A program made the translations under genes and the position numbers. From NCBI RefSeq assembly GCF_014698835.1, contig NZ_JACJTU010000014.1:119730-183729 (forward strand): a stretch of 64,000 bases of DNA. Direction: 5' to 3'. Shown here piece after piece: positions 37,501-45,466 of the stretch (position 1 is the first letter of the stretch; every line of letters starts with the position of its first letter). The notes beneath the pieces are model-generated. The model did not search any database and was not told where the DNA came from. It was given only the letters and a program-made list of their open reading frames with translations. The stretch comes from Nostoc paludosum FACHB-159. Lineage in GTDB: Bacteria > Cyanobacteriota > Cyanobacteriia > Cyanobacteriales > Nostocaceae.

Positions 37501-40500
37501 TCGGGATTTGGCTTGGGCAAATCGGGATATAGCTCTAACAATGCTCCCAAAATTTCTACACGTTTGATGGAATCAATCCCCAAATCTGCTTCGATATCCA
37601 TCGTTAGTTCTAACATCTCGGTTGGGTAACCTGTTTTATCACTAACAACGTTGAGCAGAGTTTGACTCAGGGTATCTTGGTCGATGACTACTGGTGCTAC
37701 GGGTGTTACCGTTGCGATCGCACTTTGATCCTCTTTTGGTGGGGTAATATCCAGAACTGGTGGTGCGGATATTTGCGTTGCAGTCTGATTTTCTATTGGT
37801 GGGGCAATATCTAGAACTGCTATTGCTTGATGATTTGCACCATTACTTGTGCCGTTACCATTAGTTAAAACTGGCTCAATTTTGCTAGTAAATCCGTTGC
37901 TGGGTAGAACAACAGATGGATTATTCAGAATCAGGTTATCTTCTGGTGATAAGGGAACCGTTGGACTATCTTGATAGTTTACTGGTGGTATTAAACTTTG
38001 TTGAGTGGTATTGCTAGAAGGCGGCAATTGATAATGTCGCTGAAGTAATTGGAAAAGGTTGTTAGTGTATTCCTGCTGATAGTTGAGATATTGCTCGTGG
38101 ATGCGGAGACTTTCACCTTGATGGTCGTGAAACCGCATAATGCTACGCTCGGAACTGGAGACTATTTGTTGCTGTGTTGCTATTGGTGATTCACTAAATT
38201 TACTATTTCTCCACAACCCATGTTGTTGTTCCATGAGTTGGAAGAAGGTTTTGGTATATTCTGTCTGATGCTTTAAAGATTGTTCGTGAATTTGTAAAAT
38301 GTCATGTTGATGGCGATTGAATTCTATTAAGCTGTACTCTAAATTATCTATAGCTGTTAGATAATTTAGAGGCAGTTCGGCGCTAGTTTGTAAAGACTTG
38401 AGGTCGAGTTGTTCTGATTGCCCGTTGTGCACAGATTTCACTCCGCCATGAACTGTTACTTTCTCTGTTGTTAAAGAGGGATTATATGTTACTGGGTTAT
38501 GGTTATTGCCATTAGTAACAGGGGATTGATGATTGACTGCTACTTTCTCTGAAGGATTATATGTTACTGAGTTATGATTATTGCTATTAGTAACAGGGGA
38601 TTGATGATTGACTGCTACTTTCTCTGTTGTTTGAGAGGATATTGGTGAGTGGGGTGTATTACCGTTAGTCGCAGTAAATTTTACTTGATGCCCATTTTGC
38701 ATAGCTTTTTCAAAAGACTGCTTGGTTTTTTCTGACACATAATTAGTGCTATTTAAGCGGACATTCAAAACCTTATTCGGGGAAACTTCGGGGATTTTCT
38801 GCTCTAGTTGATAAGGGTCTAAGTTTTGTAAAGGTAATCCAGCAACGCGCAACTGGACAACGGCTTCTCTCAAAGAGCGATCGCTATCTTTGAGATGACT
38901 GGGATTTAAAGCCACAGCAAAATGAGGGCGATCGCTCAAAATATCTTTGACTAAGTTGGTGAGAACGCTTCGCGGCCCAAATTCAACAAAGCAGTAACCG
39001 CCTTCAGCATAAATATTTTCAATTTCCTGCTTGAACAATACTTGACTTCTCAAGTGTTCTTTGAGGACTTTTTGAATAACTTGCGCTTCATTTGGATAAC
39101 GCTTGCCGGTCACATTGGTGTAAACCGGGATTTGTGGCTCGTTGAAAGTAACTTTCTCAATAGCTTTGGCAAAGGGTTGCTGTGCATAAGCCACTAGTGA
39201 AGTGTGAAAAGCTGCTGAAACTGGTAACAAAACTGTTGAGAATCCTTGAGTTTTCAAAGCTTCCTGCACATTAACAATTCCAGCTTTTGTCCCAGCCAAT
39301 ACCATTTGATTTTGGGAATTTAAGTTAGCAATGCTGATTTCGGGGCAACTTTGAATTACTTCTGTAACTTGATTGACATCCCCTTTCACCGCTAACATTG
39401 CTCCTGCATCAAACTGGGGATCTGTTGGTGTCGCCATTGCTTGACCCCTAGCTTTCACCAGGAAAAAGTAATCTTGTTCACTCAAAACCCCCGCAGCCCA
39501 TAAAGCGGTAAGTTCTCCAAAGCTATGTCCGGCGACAAAATCCGGCTTAAACCCAGCTTGTTGTAATATTTTGTAGACACCAGCGCTAAAAGCTCCAATT
39601 GCTGGCTGTGCGTATTCTGTTTGCTGCAACAGCTTCATTTGGGCAGTCTTTTGATCTAAATCGAACACAGGCGCAGGGAAAACGACTTCTGAAACAGGCT
39701 GCAAGCCATCTGCGCCCAAAAGGTTATCAATTTGACTATAAGTCTCTCTCAAAGAAGGGAAATTAATTGTAAGTTCGCGACCCATATCTAAATATTGCGA
39801 ACCTTGTCCGGAAAATAGGGCAACTACTTTCCCTTCCGTAACTATGCCTGTTTTGCGGTAGTAAATACCTTGGGGATGATCCCATGATTCTACTTGCAGC
39901 TTGTTTTTCAGCAATTCAATACTTGTTTGTAATAAATTGCCAGCTTGGGCGAGAGAATCAGCGACAAACCCAAGTCTGGCATTTGCCACTGGAATTTCTA
40001 AATATTGAGATGCTGCAATCAATTCTGCATATTGCTGCTCTCCGGTTTCAGATTGCAATTGGTTTTTGATTGCTTGACAACGGGACAACAATTCTTCAGG
40101 TGTTGGCGCAGATAACAACACTGATTGTACAGATTTGTGTAAACGATAAGGGCAATTTTGTTGGGTTTTGTATTCTTCCAAAATCACGTGATAATTTGTG
40201 CCACCAAAGCCAAAAGAACTCACTCCTGCGCGTCTTGGCTGGTCATCGCTAGTAATCCAAGGTCTGGTTTCGGTATTTAAATAAAATGGGGAATTTTCAA
40301 TATCTAATTTAGGGTGGGGCTTGGTGACGTTAATTGTGGGTGGTAATACTTTGTGGTGCAAAGCTAAAGCTGTTTTGATCAAACTCGCCGCACCCGCAGC
40401 GGCTTTTGTATGTCCAATTTGTGATTTGACAGTTCCCAGGGCAATATATTGTTTTTTCGGATTGTTTTCGCCAAAAACTTCTTTAATCGAGCTAAATTCC

Positions 40501-41690
40501 GCTGGATCTCCAGCCATAGTACCGGTGCCGTGTGCTTCAATCAAACCGACACTAGCAGGGGGAAATCCCGCATCTTCGTAAGCACGCCGTAAGGCTCTGA
40601 CTTGCCCTTCTGGACGCGGTGCATAGATACTTTTATAACGCCCATCGCTAGAAGTACCAATGCCTTTGATGACTGCATAAATGCGATCGCCATCTCGTTC
40701 GGCATCTGCAAGGCGCTTGAGTACTAACATACCGACGCCTTCACCCAACATCATTCCATCGGATTCTGCATCAAAAGGTTTGACATTTTGACTAGGCGAA
40801 ACGGCAGGAGTTTTACTGAAACACATATACGCCAAAATTGAGTTGTCGGTGTCAACTCCACCAGTCAGCATCATGTCAGCACGATGTTCAACTAGCTCAC
40901 TAATTGCCATTTTTAAAGCACCTAATGAACTAGCACAGGCGGCATCTACAACACAGTTAGTTCCGCCAAAATCTAGGCGGTTGGCAATTCTTCCAGCAAC
41001 AACGTTTGCAAGCATACCGGGGAAGGCGTTTTCTTCCCACTGCACATATGCACTTTTGATTTTCTCGATAATTTTTTGTGTATCCTCATCGGATAAACCA
41101 CTGCTTTTAAGGGCTTTTTCCCACACTGGATACTGCATTCTGGCAGTTAGTGGCACACCTAATTGCCTACCTAGTGCTACACCTAAGATGACGCCAGTGG
41201 CTTGATGATTAAACTGTCGAGATTCACCGTAACCGGCGTCTTCCATTGCAGCTTTAGCAACAATCAAACCTAGCAATTGCGAAATATCTGTAACTTCCAA
41301 AATGTTGGGTGGTAGTCCAAATTCCATCGGATTGAAATTAACATCCGGGATAAATCCGCCTCTTTTACAGTAGGTTTTATCAGATGCTCTGGGGTTAGGA
41401 TCGTAATATTCATCTATGTTCCAACGTGAAGCAGGAACATCAGTAATACAATCAACTTTATGAATGATTTTTTCCCAGTATTCCTGTAAATTTTTTGATT
41501 GCGGGAATATAGAAGCCATCCCAATAATGGCAATATCAACTCGCTGCCTTTGTGTGCTAATTTTGGTATTTAATGGTGAATTTTCAACCATAACTTTTTT
41601 TCCCTGTATGAGTTGGAGTACAGCTTGTTCACAATTGCTTACTTCCTCTTGCAACTGTGCCAAAACAGCTTCAATTCTAGAAGCGGCCAT
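34515..41690 (-). CDS. PUFA-synthase/HglE-like polyketide synthase (KS-AT-ACP-ACP-KR-DH)
   Basis: 2391 residues from the Met at 41690 (MAASRIEAVLAQLQEEV); another Met at 41768 adds 26 residues. Domains: KS with active Cys in VDAACASS (about residue 251), EAHGTGT and KSQIGHT; AT with GHSFGE (about 722); a long linker; ACP1 with Ser in LGIDSIKRVEI (about 1373); ACP2 in which that Ser is Gly (LGIDGVKLVEI, about 1489); KR from SGGAKGIT (about 1833) with active-site YAIAN; and a hot-dog dehydratase with HVIAGSPVLP (about 2130). It extends chains from malonyl-CoA and reduces them with PfaD in trans. First gene of an operon reaching to 23750. No thioesterase. Confidence 0.92.
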   Translation of the reverse strand: MAASRIEAVLAQLQEEVSNCEQAVLQLIQGKKVMVENSPLNTKISTQRQRVDIAIIGMASIFPQSKNLQEYWEKIIHKVDCITDVPASRWNIDEYYDPNPRASDKTYCKRGGFIPDVNFNPMEFGLPPNILEVTDISQLLGLIVAKAAMEDAGYGESRQFNHQATGVILGVALGRQLGVPLTARMQYPVWEKALKSSGLSDEDTQKIIEKIKSAYVQWEENAFPGMLANVVAGRIANRLDFGGTNCVVDAACASSLGALKMAISELVEHRADMMLTGGVDTDNSILAYMCFSKTPAVSPSQNVKPFDAESDGMMLGEGVGMLVLKRLADAERDGDRIYAVIKGIGTSSDGRYKSIYAPRPEGQVRALRRAYEDAGFPPASVGLIEAHGTGTMAGDPAEFSSIKEVFGENNPKKQYIALGTVKSQIGHTKAAAGAASLIKTALALHHKVLPPTINVTKPHPKLDIENSPFYLNTETRPWITSDDQPRRAGVSSFGFGGTNYHVILEEYKTQQNCPYRLHKSVQSVLLSAPTPEELLSRCQAIKNQLQSETGEQQYAELIAASQYLEIPVANARLGFVADSLAQAGNLLQTSIELLKNKLQVESWDHPQGIYYRKTGIVTEGKVVALFSGQGSQYLDMGRELTINFPSLRETYSQIDNLLGADGLQPVSEVVFPAPVFDLDQKTAQMKLLQQTEYAQPAIGAFSAGVYKILQQAGFKPDFVAGHSFGELTALWAAGVLSEQDYFFLVKARGQAMATPTDPQFDAGAMLAVKGDVNQVTEVIQSCPEISIANLNSQNQMVLAGTKAGIVNVQEALKTQGFSTVLLPVSAAFHTSLVAYAQQPFAKAIEKVTFNEPQIPVYTNVTGKRYPNEAQVIQKVLKEHLRSQVLFKQEIENIYAEGGYCFVEFGPRSVLTNLVKDILSDRPHFAVALNPSHLKDSDRSLREAVVQLRVAGLPLQNLDPYQLEQKIPEVSPNKVLNVRLNSTNYVSEKTKQSFEKAMQNGHQVKFTATNGNTPHSPISSQTTEKVAVNHQSPVTNSNNHNSVTYNPSEKVAVNHQSPVTNGNNHNPVTYNPSLTTEKVTVHGGVKSVHNGQSEQLDLKSLQTSAELPLNYLTAIDNLEYSLIEFNRHQHDILQIHEQSLKHQTEYTKTFFQLMEQQHGLWRNSKFSESPIATQQQIVSSSERSIMRFHDHQGESLRIHEQYLNYQQEYTNNLFQLLQRHYQLPPSSNTTQQSLIPPVNYQDSPTVPLSPEDNLILNNPSVVLPSNGFTSKIEPVLTNGNGTSNGANHQAIAVLDIAPPIENQTATQISAPPVLDITPPKEDQSAIATVTPVAPVVIDQDTLSQTLLNVVSDKTGYPTEMLELTMDIEADLGIDSIKRVEILGALLELYPDLPKPNPEEVGQLRTLAQIAEYMVKIASEISAGLASVIEADTETRGGGDTETRGHGEVSSIDSADPELTKNFLHVVSDRTGYPTTMLDLSMDIETDLGIDGVKLVEIQGALSELYPDLPKLNPEILAQVPTLGQLLGYIQEGLGTRDWGQGSNFSPLSLPMPYAPCPMPHAQSQILRSPVRLKYLPEPDVLDFTLPDEHIALLTDDGSLTTAKLAEILQKRGWKIVVLSFPQSLIAQQLPLPEGISRVVLADLTEEHLQEQLTAIATNYGQIGAFIHLNPSNHENSSNGVRYLESEKAILRHVFLIAKYLKEPLNQAATQGRSCFVTVARLDGEFGLGQKTNFGAIGAGLFGLTKTLNQEWESVFCRAIDLSPDLDPQTSAQHIFAELQDPNLLVVETGYSPQGRVTLVCEQGLGTSDWGLATGKEFSQSPVPNPQSQVFLVSGGAKGITAQCAIELAQRYQCKFILLGRSAPDPEPVWAEKYLNQADLKKQIMEDFLARGEKPTPAMVQKKFNAISSSREIAATLQAIEQAGGQAEYLSVDVTDGLTLCEQVASVVERFGTVTGIIHGAGNLADKRIEKKSLQDFETVYAAKVKGLENLLRCVLPNQLNYLVLFSSVVGFYGNVGQSDYAIANEILNKSAHLFKLNYPHCHVVAINWGPWDSGMVSPELKQAFAERNIETIPIEIGTKMLANELASAIQETVQVVIGSPLVYIPDKLPSELKSFRIHRHLTLAANPFLQDHVIAGSPVLPATCGLLWIANTCEQLYPGYKAFSCTNYKVLKGLIFDENLPTEYTLDLQEIAKNGISEIDFDAKIWSKTPEGKIRYHFSSQMKLKREVPEAPVHEFINLSHDGKITATASSLYQNGATTLFHGATFQGVKSVLNANLENITIECYLPEPKEQQQGQFPVQTFNPYIADVQIHAFWIWSQHFHQLACLPSEITIFEQFLLVPFDETFYVSCQIKSKTESSLVVDVIAHNQQGQIYTRMLGAKGTILPKQLDEI
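36200..37402. repeat. Dispersed G-rich repeats inserted in frame in the synthase gene
   Basis: Three blocks are typical intergenic repeats yet are read in frame: 36208-36295 (GGGGATTGGG / CAGTCCCCAGTC type), 37010-37104 (GGGCATGGGGCAT and TCCCCAGTCCC type), and 37358-37402 (CCCCGCGTCTCCGTATC type). They fall in the linkers ACP1-ACP2, ACP2-KR and just before the KR core. Related repeats are intergenic at 62124-62240. Confidence 0.8.
37221..37223 (-). other. Ser-to-Gly change at the phosphopantetheine site of ACP2
   Basis: Codon GGT stands where ACP1 has TCC (37569-37571). Without this Ser the second carrier domain cannot be charged. Confidence 0.85.
38477..38626. repeat. 75-base tandem duplication in the synthase linker
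   Basis: Two head-to-tail copies, each encoding about 25 residues with the core VNHQSPVTN and NPVTYNPS, lie in the Asn-rich linker between AT and ACP1. The copies differ at a few bases. Confidence 0.8.
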
Positions 41691-42306
41691 GACTTTATCT
41701 TTACTAATGGATTGATGAAATATAGAGGTATTGATAGATTTAATCTCAAAATTCAGAAATAGCCCCAAGTATCTATTACTTTAAGCTTTCTTGTCTTGCC
41801 TTTTGTAGAAAAGGAATACTGGTGTTTGTGCAGTCCGCTGCCAGAAGCAAAATTTCCGAAAATCAATTATTAGAATTCAGTTTAGAATCATTAAATCAGG
41901 CGTGTTATGATTTTTGAGATTCTCTTAAACTGATTAAGCTTGGCTATTGCAGTCCAATCAAATTTGAATTCTGAATTTTAAATCTTTAGGATTTCATACC
42001 TCTAAAAATAAGTGAGTTGAGATTTCAGGCTAATGACGATTTTTATAGAAAATAACAAAATATTTAAGTACATTAGCTTCACCTCAACGTTGCAATATGA
42101 ATTGTTTATCAGATGTAGGTAAGAATTCTCTGAGTTAGAATTCGTATTAAATTGCAGCTTACAGGTAATATTAGACTGATTATGTCTTCATTACAATTGA
42201 TATGCAACTGAGATACAATTAGATACATATTGCTAGATGAAATGTTTTTTGAGCATTTGCTTGTAAATTTACAACTCAAAATGTGTAAATTAATTAGCAA
42301 CCACAT
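41691..42306. other. Leader and promoter region of the synthase operon
   Basis: About 600 AT-rich bases with no convincing gene. The 65-codon minus-strand frame (42109-42306) resembles nothing. The region must carry the promoter of the synthase operon and is long for a cyanobacterial 5' region, so regulator sites are likely; I could not identify a clear NtcA box (GTA-N8-TAC) by eye. Confidence 0.45.
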
Positions 42307-42705
42307 CTATACAGAATTATCCTCTGAATTAGCATCATCATCTCCTTTATTAGTTATCGCTTGATGCTGAGCAGATGCCAAGAGCTTTTGCTCAAGTCTA
42401 CTAATACTAATTCCAAGCTCAGAAGCTGTTTTGCGTTTCCATTCTTCTAGCTCACAATCATGTTGATTGAGCCATTCACGCACCGCAACGCGTGCCATTT
42501 CAGCTTTGCGAAGTGTCTGGCGAGCTGCATGAAAGATCAGTCGCTGGTTATCAAAGCTTGGCAATGAGAGCATGAATCGCTGTAGTTTCATCTTATTCAG
42601 TGTCTTTCGAGCGCGATCGCTATCACTCACATAACTATTAAAACTCTTTTCAAGTAGTATCTCATATCCCAAAAATACATTGTCGAAATTGCATACAAAT
42701 TGCAT
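42307..42705 (-). CDS. Conserved-looking hypothetical protein
   Basis: 132 residues, soluble, highly charged and mostly helical. A middle part RQTLRKAEMARVAVREWLNQHDCELEEWK may form a coiled coil, followed by ASELGISISRLEQKLLASA, which has the periodicity of a helix-turn-helix. An acidic tail ends the protein. I do not recognise the family. Codon use and composition look like a real gene, and there is no overlapping competitor. It lies 600 bases upstream of the synthase operon on the same strand, so a regulatory role is possible but unproven. Confidence 0.6.
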   Translation of the reverse strand: MQFVCNFDNVFLGYEILLEKSFNSYVSDSDRARKTLNKMKLQRFMLSLPSFDNQRLIFHAARQTLRKAEMARVAVREWLNQHDCELEEWKRKTASELGISISRLEQKLLASAQHQAITNKGDDDANSEDNSV

Positions 42706-43342
42706 CTATGGGAATTTAACAGTTAATAGTTGACTGTTGACTGTTAACTGTCCTGTCAACACCCACCACTAATATCTTTCACAAGTCAAACATGATTGCT
42801 ATATAGCTTTTACATCTATCCAAAAGTTGATTTATTTAAAAAATTTTTATGTCTTAATCAATCAGTTAATTTTTTGCAGAAATTATTGTTACCAAACAAT
42901 AAATTTTACCGCCAAGTAAAATTAGCCACAGGGAACTATATCTAAAGAATGAAAAATCTTACTCAAAAACAAACTAATCACAAATTAAATACACATTTGC
43001 AAATGCTGAGTAACACCAAGTACATCAAAATTTTCAAAATCTCTCGAATTTTGCAATTATCTTATCTTCATTCATGCAATATATTGCTACTAATTCCTTA
43101 ACAAAAGTGTTGCATATGGATTGCAATTGAGTATCAGTCAGTTTATCGTATGTAATTAAATAGTGAAATTCAATGCTGTTTGTTCAGGAAAGCGGAAAGA
43201 TAAAATATCAGTTCCTCTAATTACTCAATTCTTCCATAGATTCCTAACTAGACAGTATTAGAATATGATTTATGCGATGACCCGTGTTGTATGAAGCGTT
43301 CTGCATAATTAAACTGTCATGAAAATATAAGGGCTTGCTGGC
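42706..43342. other. Divergent intergenic region
   Basis: 637 bases between two divergent small genes. It has a short GTTGACTGTTGACTGTTAACTG repeat near 42729 and otherwise AT-rich DNA. No gene or RNA recognised; it likely contains both promoters. Confidence 0.5.
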
Positions 43343-43666
43343 ATGAGACTATCTGAGCTAGATCCACTCATACCGCTAACTGAGTTAAGAGAAGAACTCT
43401 TGAAGTTACCAAAAGGTTATTCGTTTTATGAAGAAGAATTGGTAGATTTTTTATCCAGAAGAAGATGGCCAGAAAGCAATCGCCGCATCGATCGAACAAC
43501 TTTTTGGCGGTGGAGAAATGACAACGGAATTGAACATCAAAAAGTATTCAGCAGATTGGATATATTGAAACTCTGCCAAATTTGCGACCACTATCGAATA
43601 GATGGAACTCGCAGCGAATACTTAGCGATCGTTAAAAGTAAAAAAGAGGCAGTGCTAAACAAATAA
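43343..43666 (+). CDS. Small hypothetical protein, possible DNA-binding
   Basis: 107 residues, basic and helical, no membrane segment. It opens MRLSELDPLIPLTELREEL and has a Trp/Arg-rich middle part (FLSRRRWPESNRRIDRTTFWRWRND) that looks like a helix-turn-helix with a recognition helix, followed by SRLDILKLCQICDHYRI. This pattern recalls MerR-like or terminase-type binding helices, but I cannot assign the family. It lies 400 bases upstream of the devBCA-type operon on the same strand, separated by a MITE-like repeat. A regulator of a neighbouring gene is one possibility. Confidence 0.6.
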   Translation: MRLSELDPLIPLTELREELLKLPKGYSFYEEELVDFLSRRRWPESNRRIDRTTFWRWRNDNGIEHQKVFSRLDILKLCQICDHYRIDGTRSEYLAIVKSKKEAVLNK

Positions 43667-43855
43667 AATCAGAATTTAGAATTCAGAATTCAGGAATCAG
43701 AATTCAAAAGCAAACTTAGAAATACTTTGCCTGTCCTTCAGTATCACTGGAGAATTAAGGGTGTTACAGCTACTTGATTTTCTCAAAATTCTCAGTTTAG
43801 GGTATCCAATTCTGATAAATTCGTTGATTCTGGATTCTGAATCCTGATAATGCAA

Positions 43856-43980
43856 TAGACCTCTTGCAAAAAGCACTTTTGCAAGAGGTGGGAAAAGGGA
43901 AAAGGTTAAAGGGGAAAGGGAAAATACCAAACCTTTCCCCCTTCCCCCTTCCCCTTTTCCCGACTTCTGCAAGAAGTCTA
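43856..43980. mobile_element. MITE-like element, TAGACCTCTTGCA family, copy 1
   Basis: 125 bases, beginning TAGACCTCTTGCA and ending TGCAAGAAGTCTA, with TA at each end. Inside is a hairpin (43860-43888) and a purine/pyrimidine run. It encodes no protein. A second copy lies at 49887-50003. STRR heptamers flank it on both sides (about 43674-43705 and 43996-44024). Confidence 0.65.
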
Positions 43981-44056
43981 ATGCATGAAAGTAAAAGAAT
44001 TCTAAATTCAGAATTCAGAATTCTTTTACCTTATTCAGTAACTTGAAAAGATAGTT

Positions 44057-45262
44057 ATGATACCAAAACAAAAAGATTCATTTATAAAACCATTCATCAA
44101 ACCTGTGGGTTGGTCGTCAGCCATGTTAGCAGGCATTATAGCTGTAGTTAGTGGTGGAGTTTCACTTTACACCTTTTTACAATTTCAGTTGTCTTCTAAA
44201 GTAGAGCCTGTAGCTACTCCAAATAGTTCTCCCAGAATGACTGCTGTTTCTGCCTTAGGACGTTTAGAACCTCAAGGAGAAGTTATTCGCCTGTCTGCTC
44301 CCGACTCTCAAGCTGGTGTTCGAGTCACAAAACTGCTGGTAAATAAAGGAGATCGGGTGCGGGACGGGCAAATAGTTGCACTTCTTGACACTTACTTTCC
44401 TCGTCTTGCAGCTTTAGAAAAAGCTCAACGACAAGTGTTAGTTGCTCAAGCTAGTCTCAATCAGGTGAAAGCTGGGGCAAAAGCTGGAGATATCTCTGCA
44501 CAAGAAGCAACCATCGCTCGTCTAGAAGCGGAGTTGGAGGGAGAAACTTCTGCACAAGAAGCAACTATCGCTCGCTTGGAGGCAGAGTGGCGTAATGCTG
44601 AAAGCGAGAACCAGCGATATCAGCAGTTATATAAAGATGGTGCGATTTCTGCTTCCGATGCAGATGCTAAACGTTTGCGAGTCGATACTGTTCAACAACA
44701 GCTCAATGAAGCTAAAGCTTCTCTGCATCGCACTATCGAAACTCTACAAAAGCAATTAATTGAGGCCAAAGCCAGACTCAAGAGTATTGCTGAAGTTCGT
44801 CCCACCGATGTTGCAGCAGCAGAAGCTGATGTTGATAGTGCGATCGCTTCAGTTAAACAAGCTCAGGCAGAATGGGATTTAAGTGTGGTGCGATCGCCCA
44901 TAAACGGACAAATCATGAAAATTAATACTTGGCCTGGAGAAATTATCGGCACTATGGGAATAGCTGATATAGGCCGCACACAACAAATGTATGTCGTTGC
45001 GGAAGTCTATGAAACTGATATCCAAAAAGTGCGTCTAGGCCAATCGGCGATTATTACTAGCGATGCTTTTCCAGGGAAATTACGAGGAAAAGTTGCTGAT
45101 ATTGGTTTACAAGTCGGCAAACAAAATATCTTTAATAACACTATTCAAGCAGACACAGATAACAAAATAGTTGATGTTAAAATTCGTATTGATAACCCAG
45201 AAGATAATAGAAAATCTGCTAGCTTTACTGACTTACAAGTCGAGGTAATGATTTATCTTTGA
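44057..45262 (+). CDS. DevB-type membrane fusion protein of an ABC exporter
   Basis: 401 residues. One N-terminal membrane helix (about 20-42), then a HlyD-type adaptor: lipoyl-like halves (GVRVTKLLVNKGDRVRDGQ and WDLSVVRSPINGQIMKINTWPGE) around a long coiled-coil hairpin (residues 120-260), and a beta-barrel with MYVVAEVYETDIQKVRLGQ. This is the DevB type, which in Anabaena works with DevC, DevA and TolC/HgdD to export heterocyst glycolipids. The hairpin carries a 19-residue tandem duplication beginning SAQEATIARLEAE. First gene of a devBCA-order operon. The cargo here is inferred to be a lipid. Confidence 0.9.
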   Translation: MIPKQKDSFIKPFIKPVGWSSAMLAGIIAVVSGGVSLYTFLQFQLSSKVEPVATPNSSPRMTAVSALGRLEPQGEVIRLSAPDSQAGVRVTKLLVNKGDRVRDGQIVALLDTYFPRLAALEKAQRQVLVAQASLNQVKAGAKAGDISAQEATIARLEAELEGETSAQEATIARLEAEWRNAESENQRYQQLYKDGAISASDADAKRLRVDTVQQQLNEAKASLHRTIETLQKQLIEAKARLKSIAEVRPTDVAAAEADVDSAIASVKQAQAEWDLSVVRSPINGQIMKINTWPGEIIGTMGIADIGRTQQMYVVAEVYETDIQKVRLGQSAIITSDAFPGKLRGKVADIGLQVGKQNIFNNTIQADTDNKIVDVKIRIDNPEDNRKSASFTDLQVEVMIYL

Positions 45263-45466
45263 GGCAATAATTCAAAACTTAAAATTGAAAATCCAGAATA
45301 CTTTGATACCCAAGCTAAATAATCAACAACTATATCAATAAATCGGAGAAAGATAAATTAAGGGCGAATAATAACTCCTCACCAGAGCATTGGAATCTCC
45401 GACACCGCTCAACAGTTAACAGTCACCATTCAGCACTCCCAAATTTGTATCCTTGAGGTTAATTAA

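Noticed and set aside
42109..42306. 65-codon minus-strand frame in the synthase leader
   Set aside because: Low-complexity AT-rich translation with no recognisable pattern; too weak to call.
45263..45466. ACTCCTCAC motif near 45370 as a possible Yfr1-like RNA
   Set aside because: Only the short motif is present; flanking stems typical of Yfr1 are not seen.
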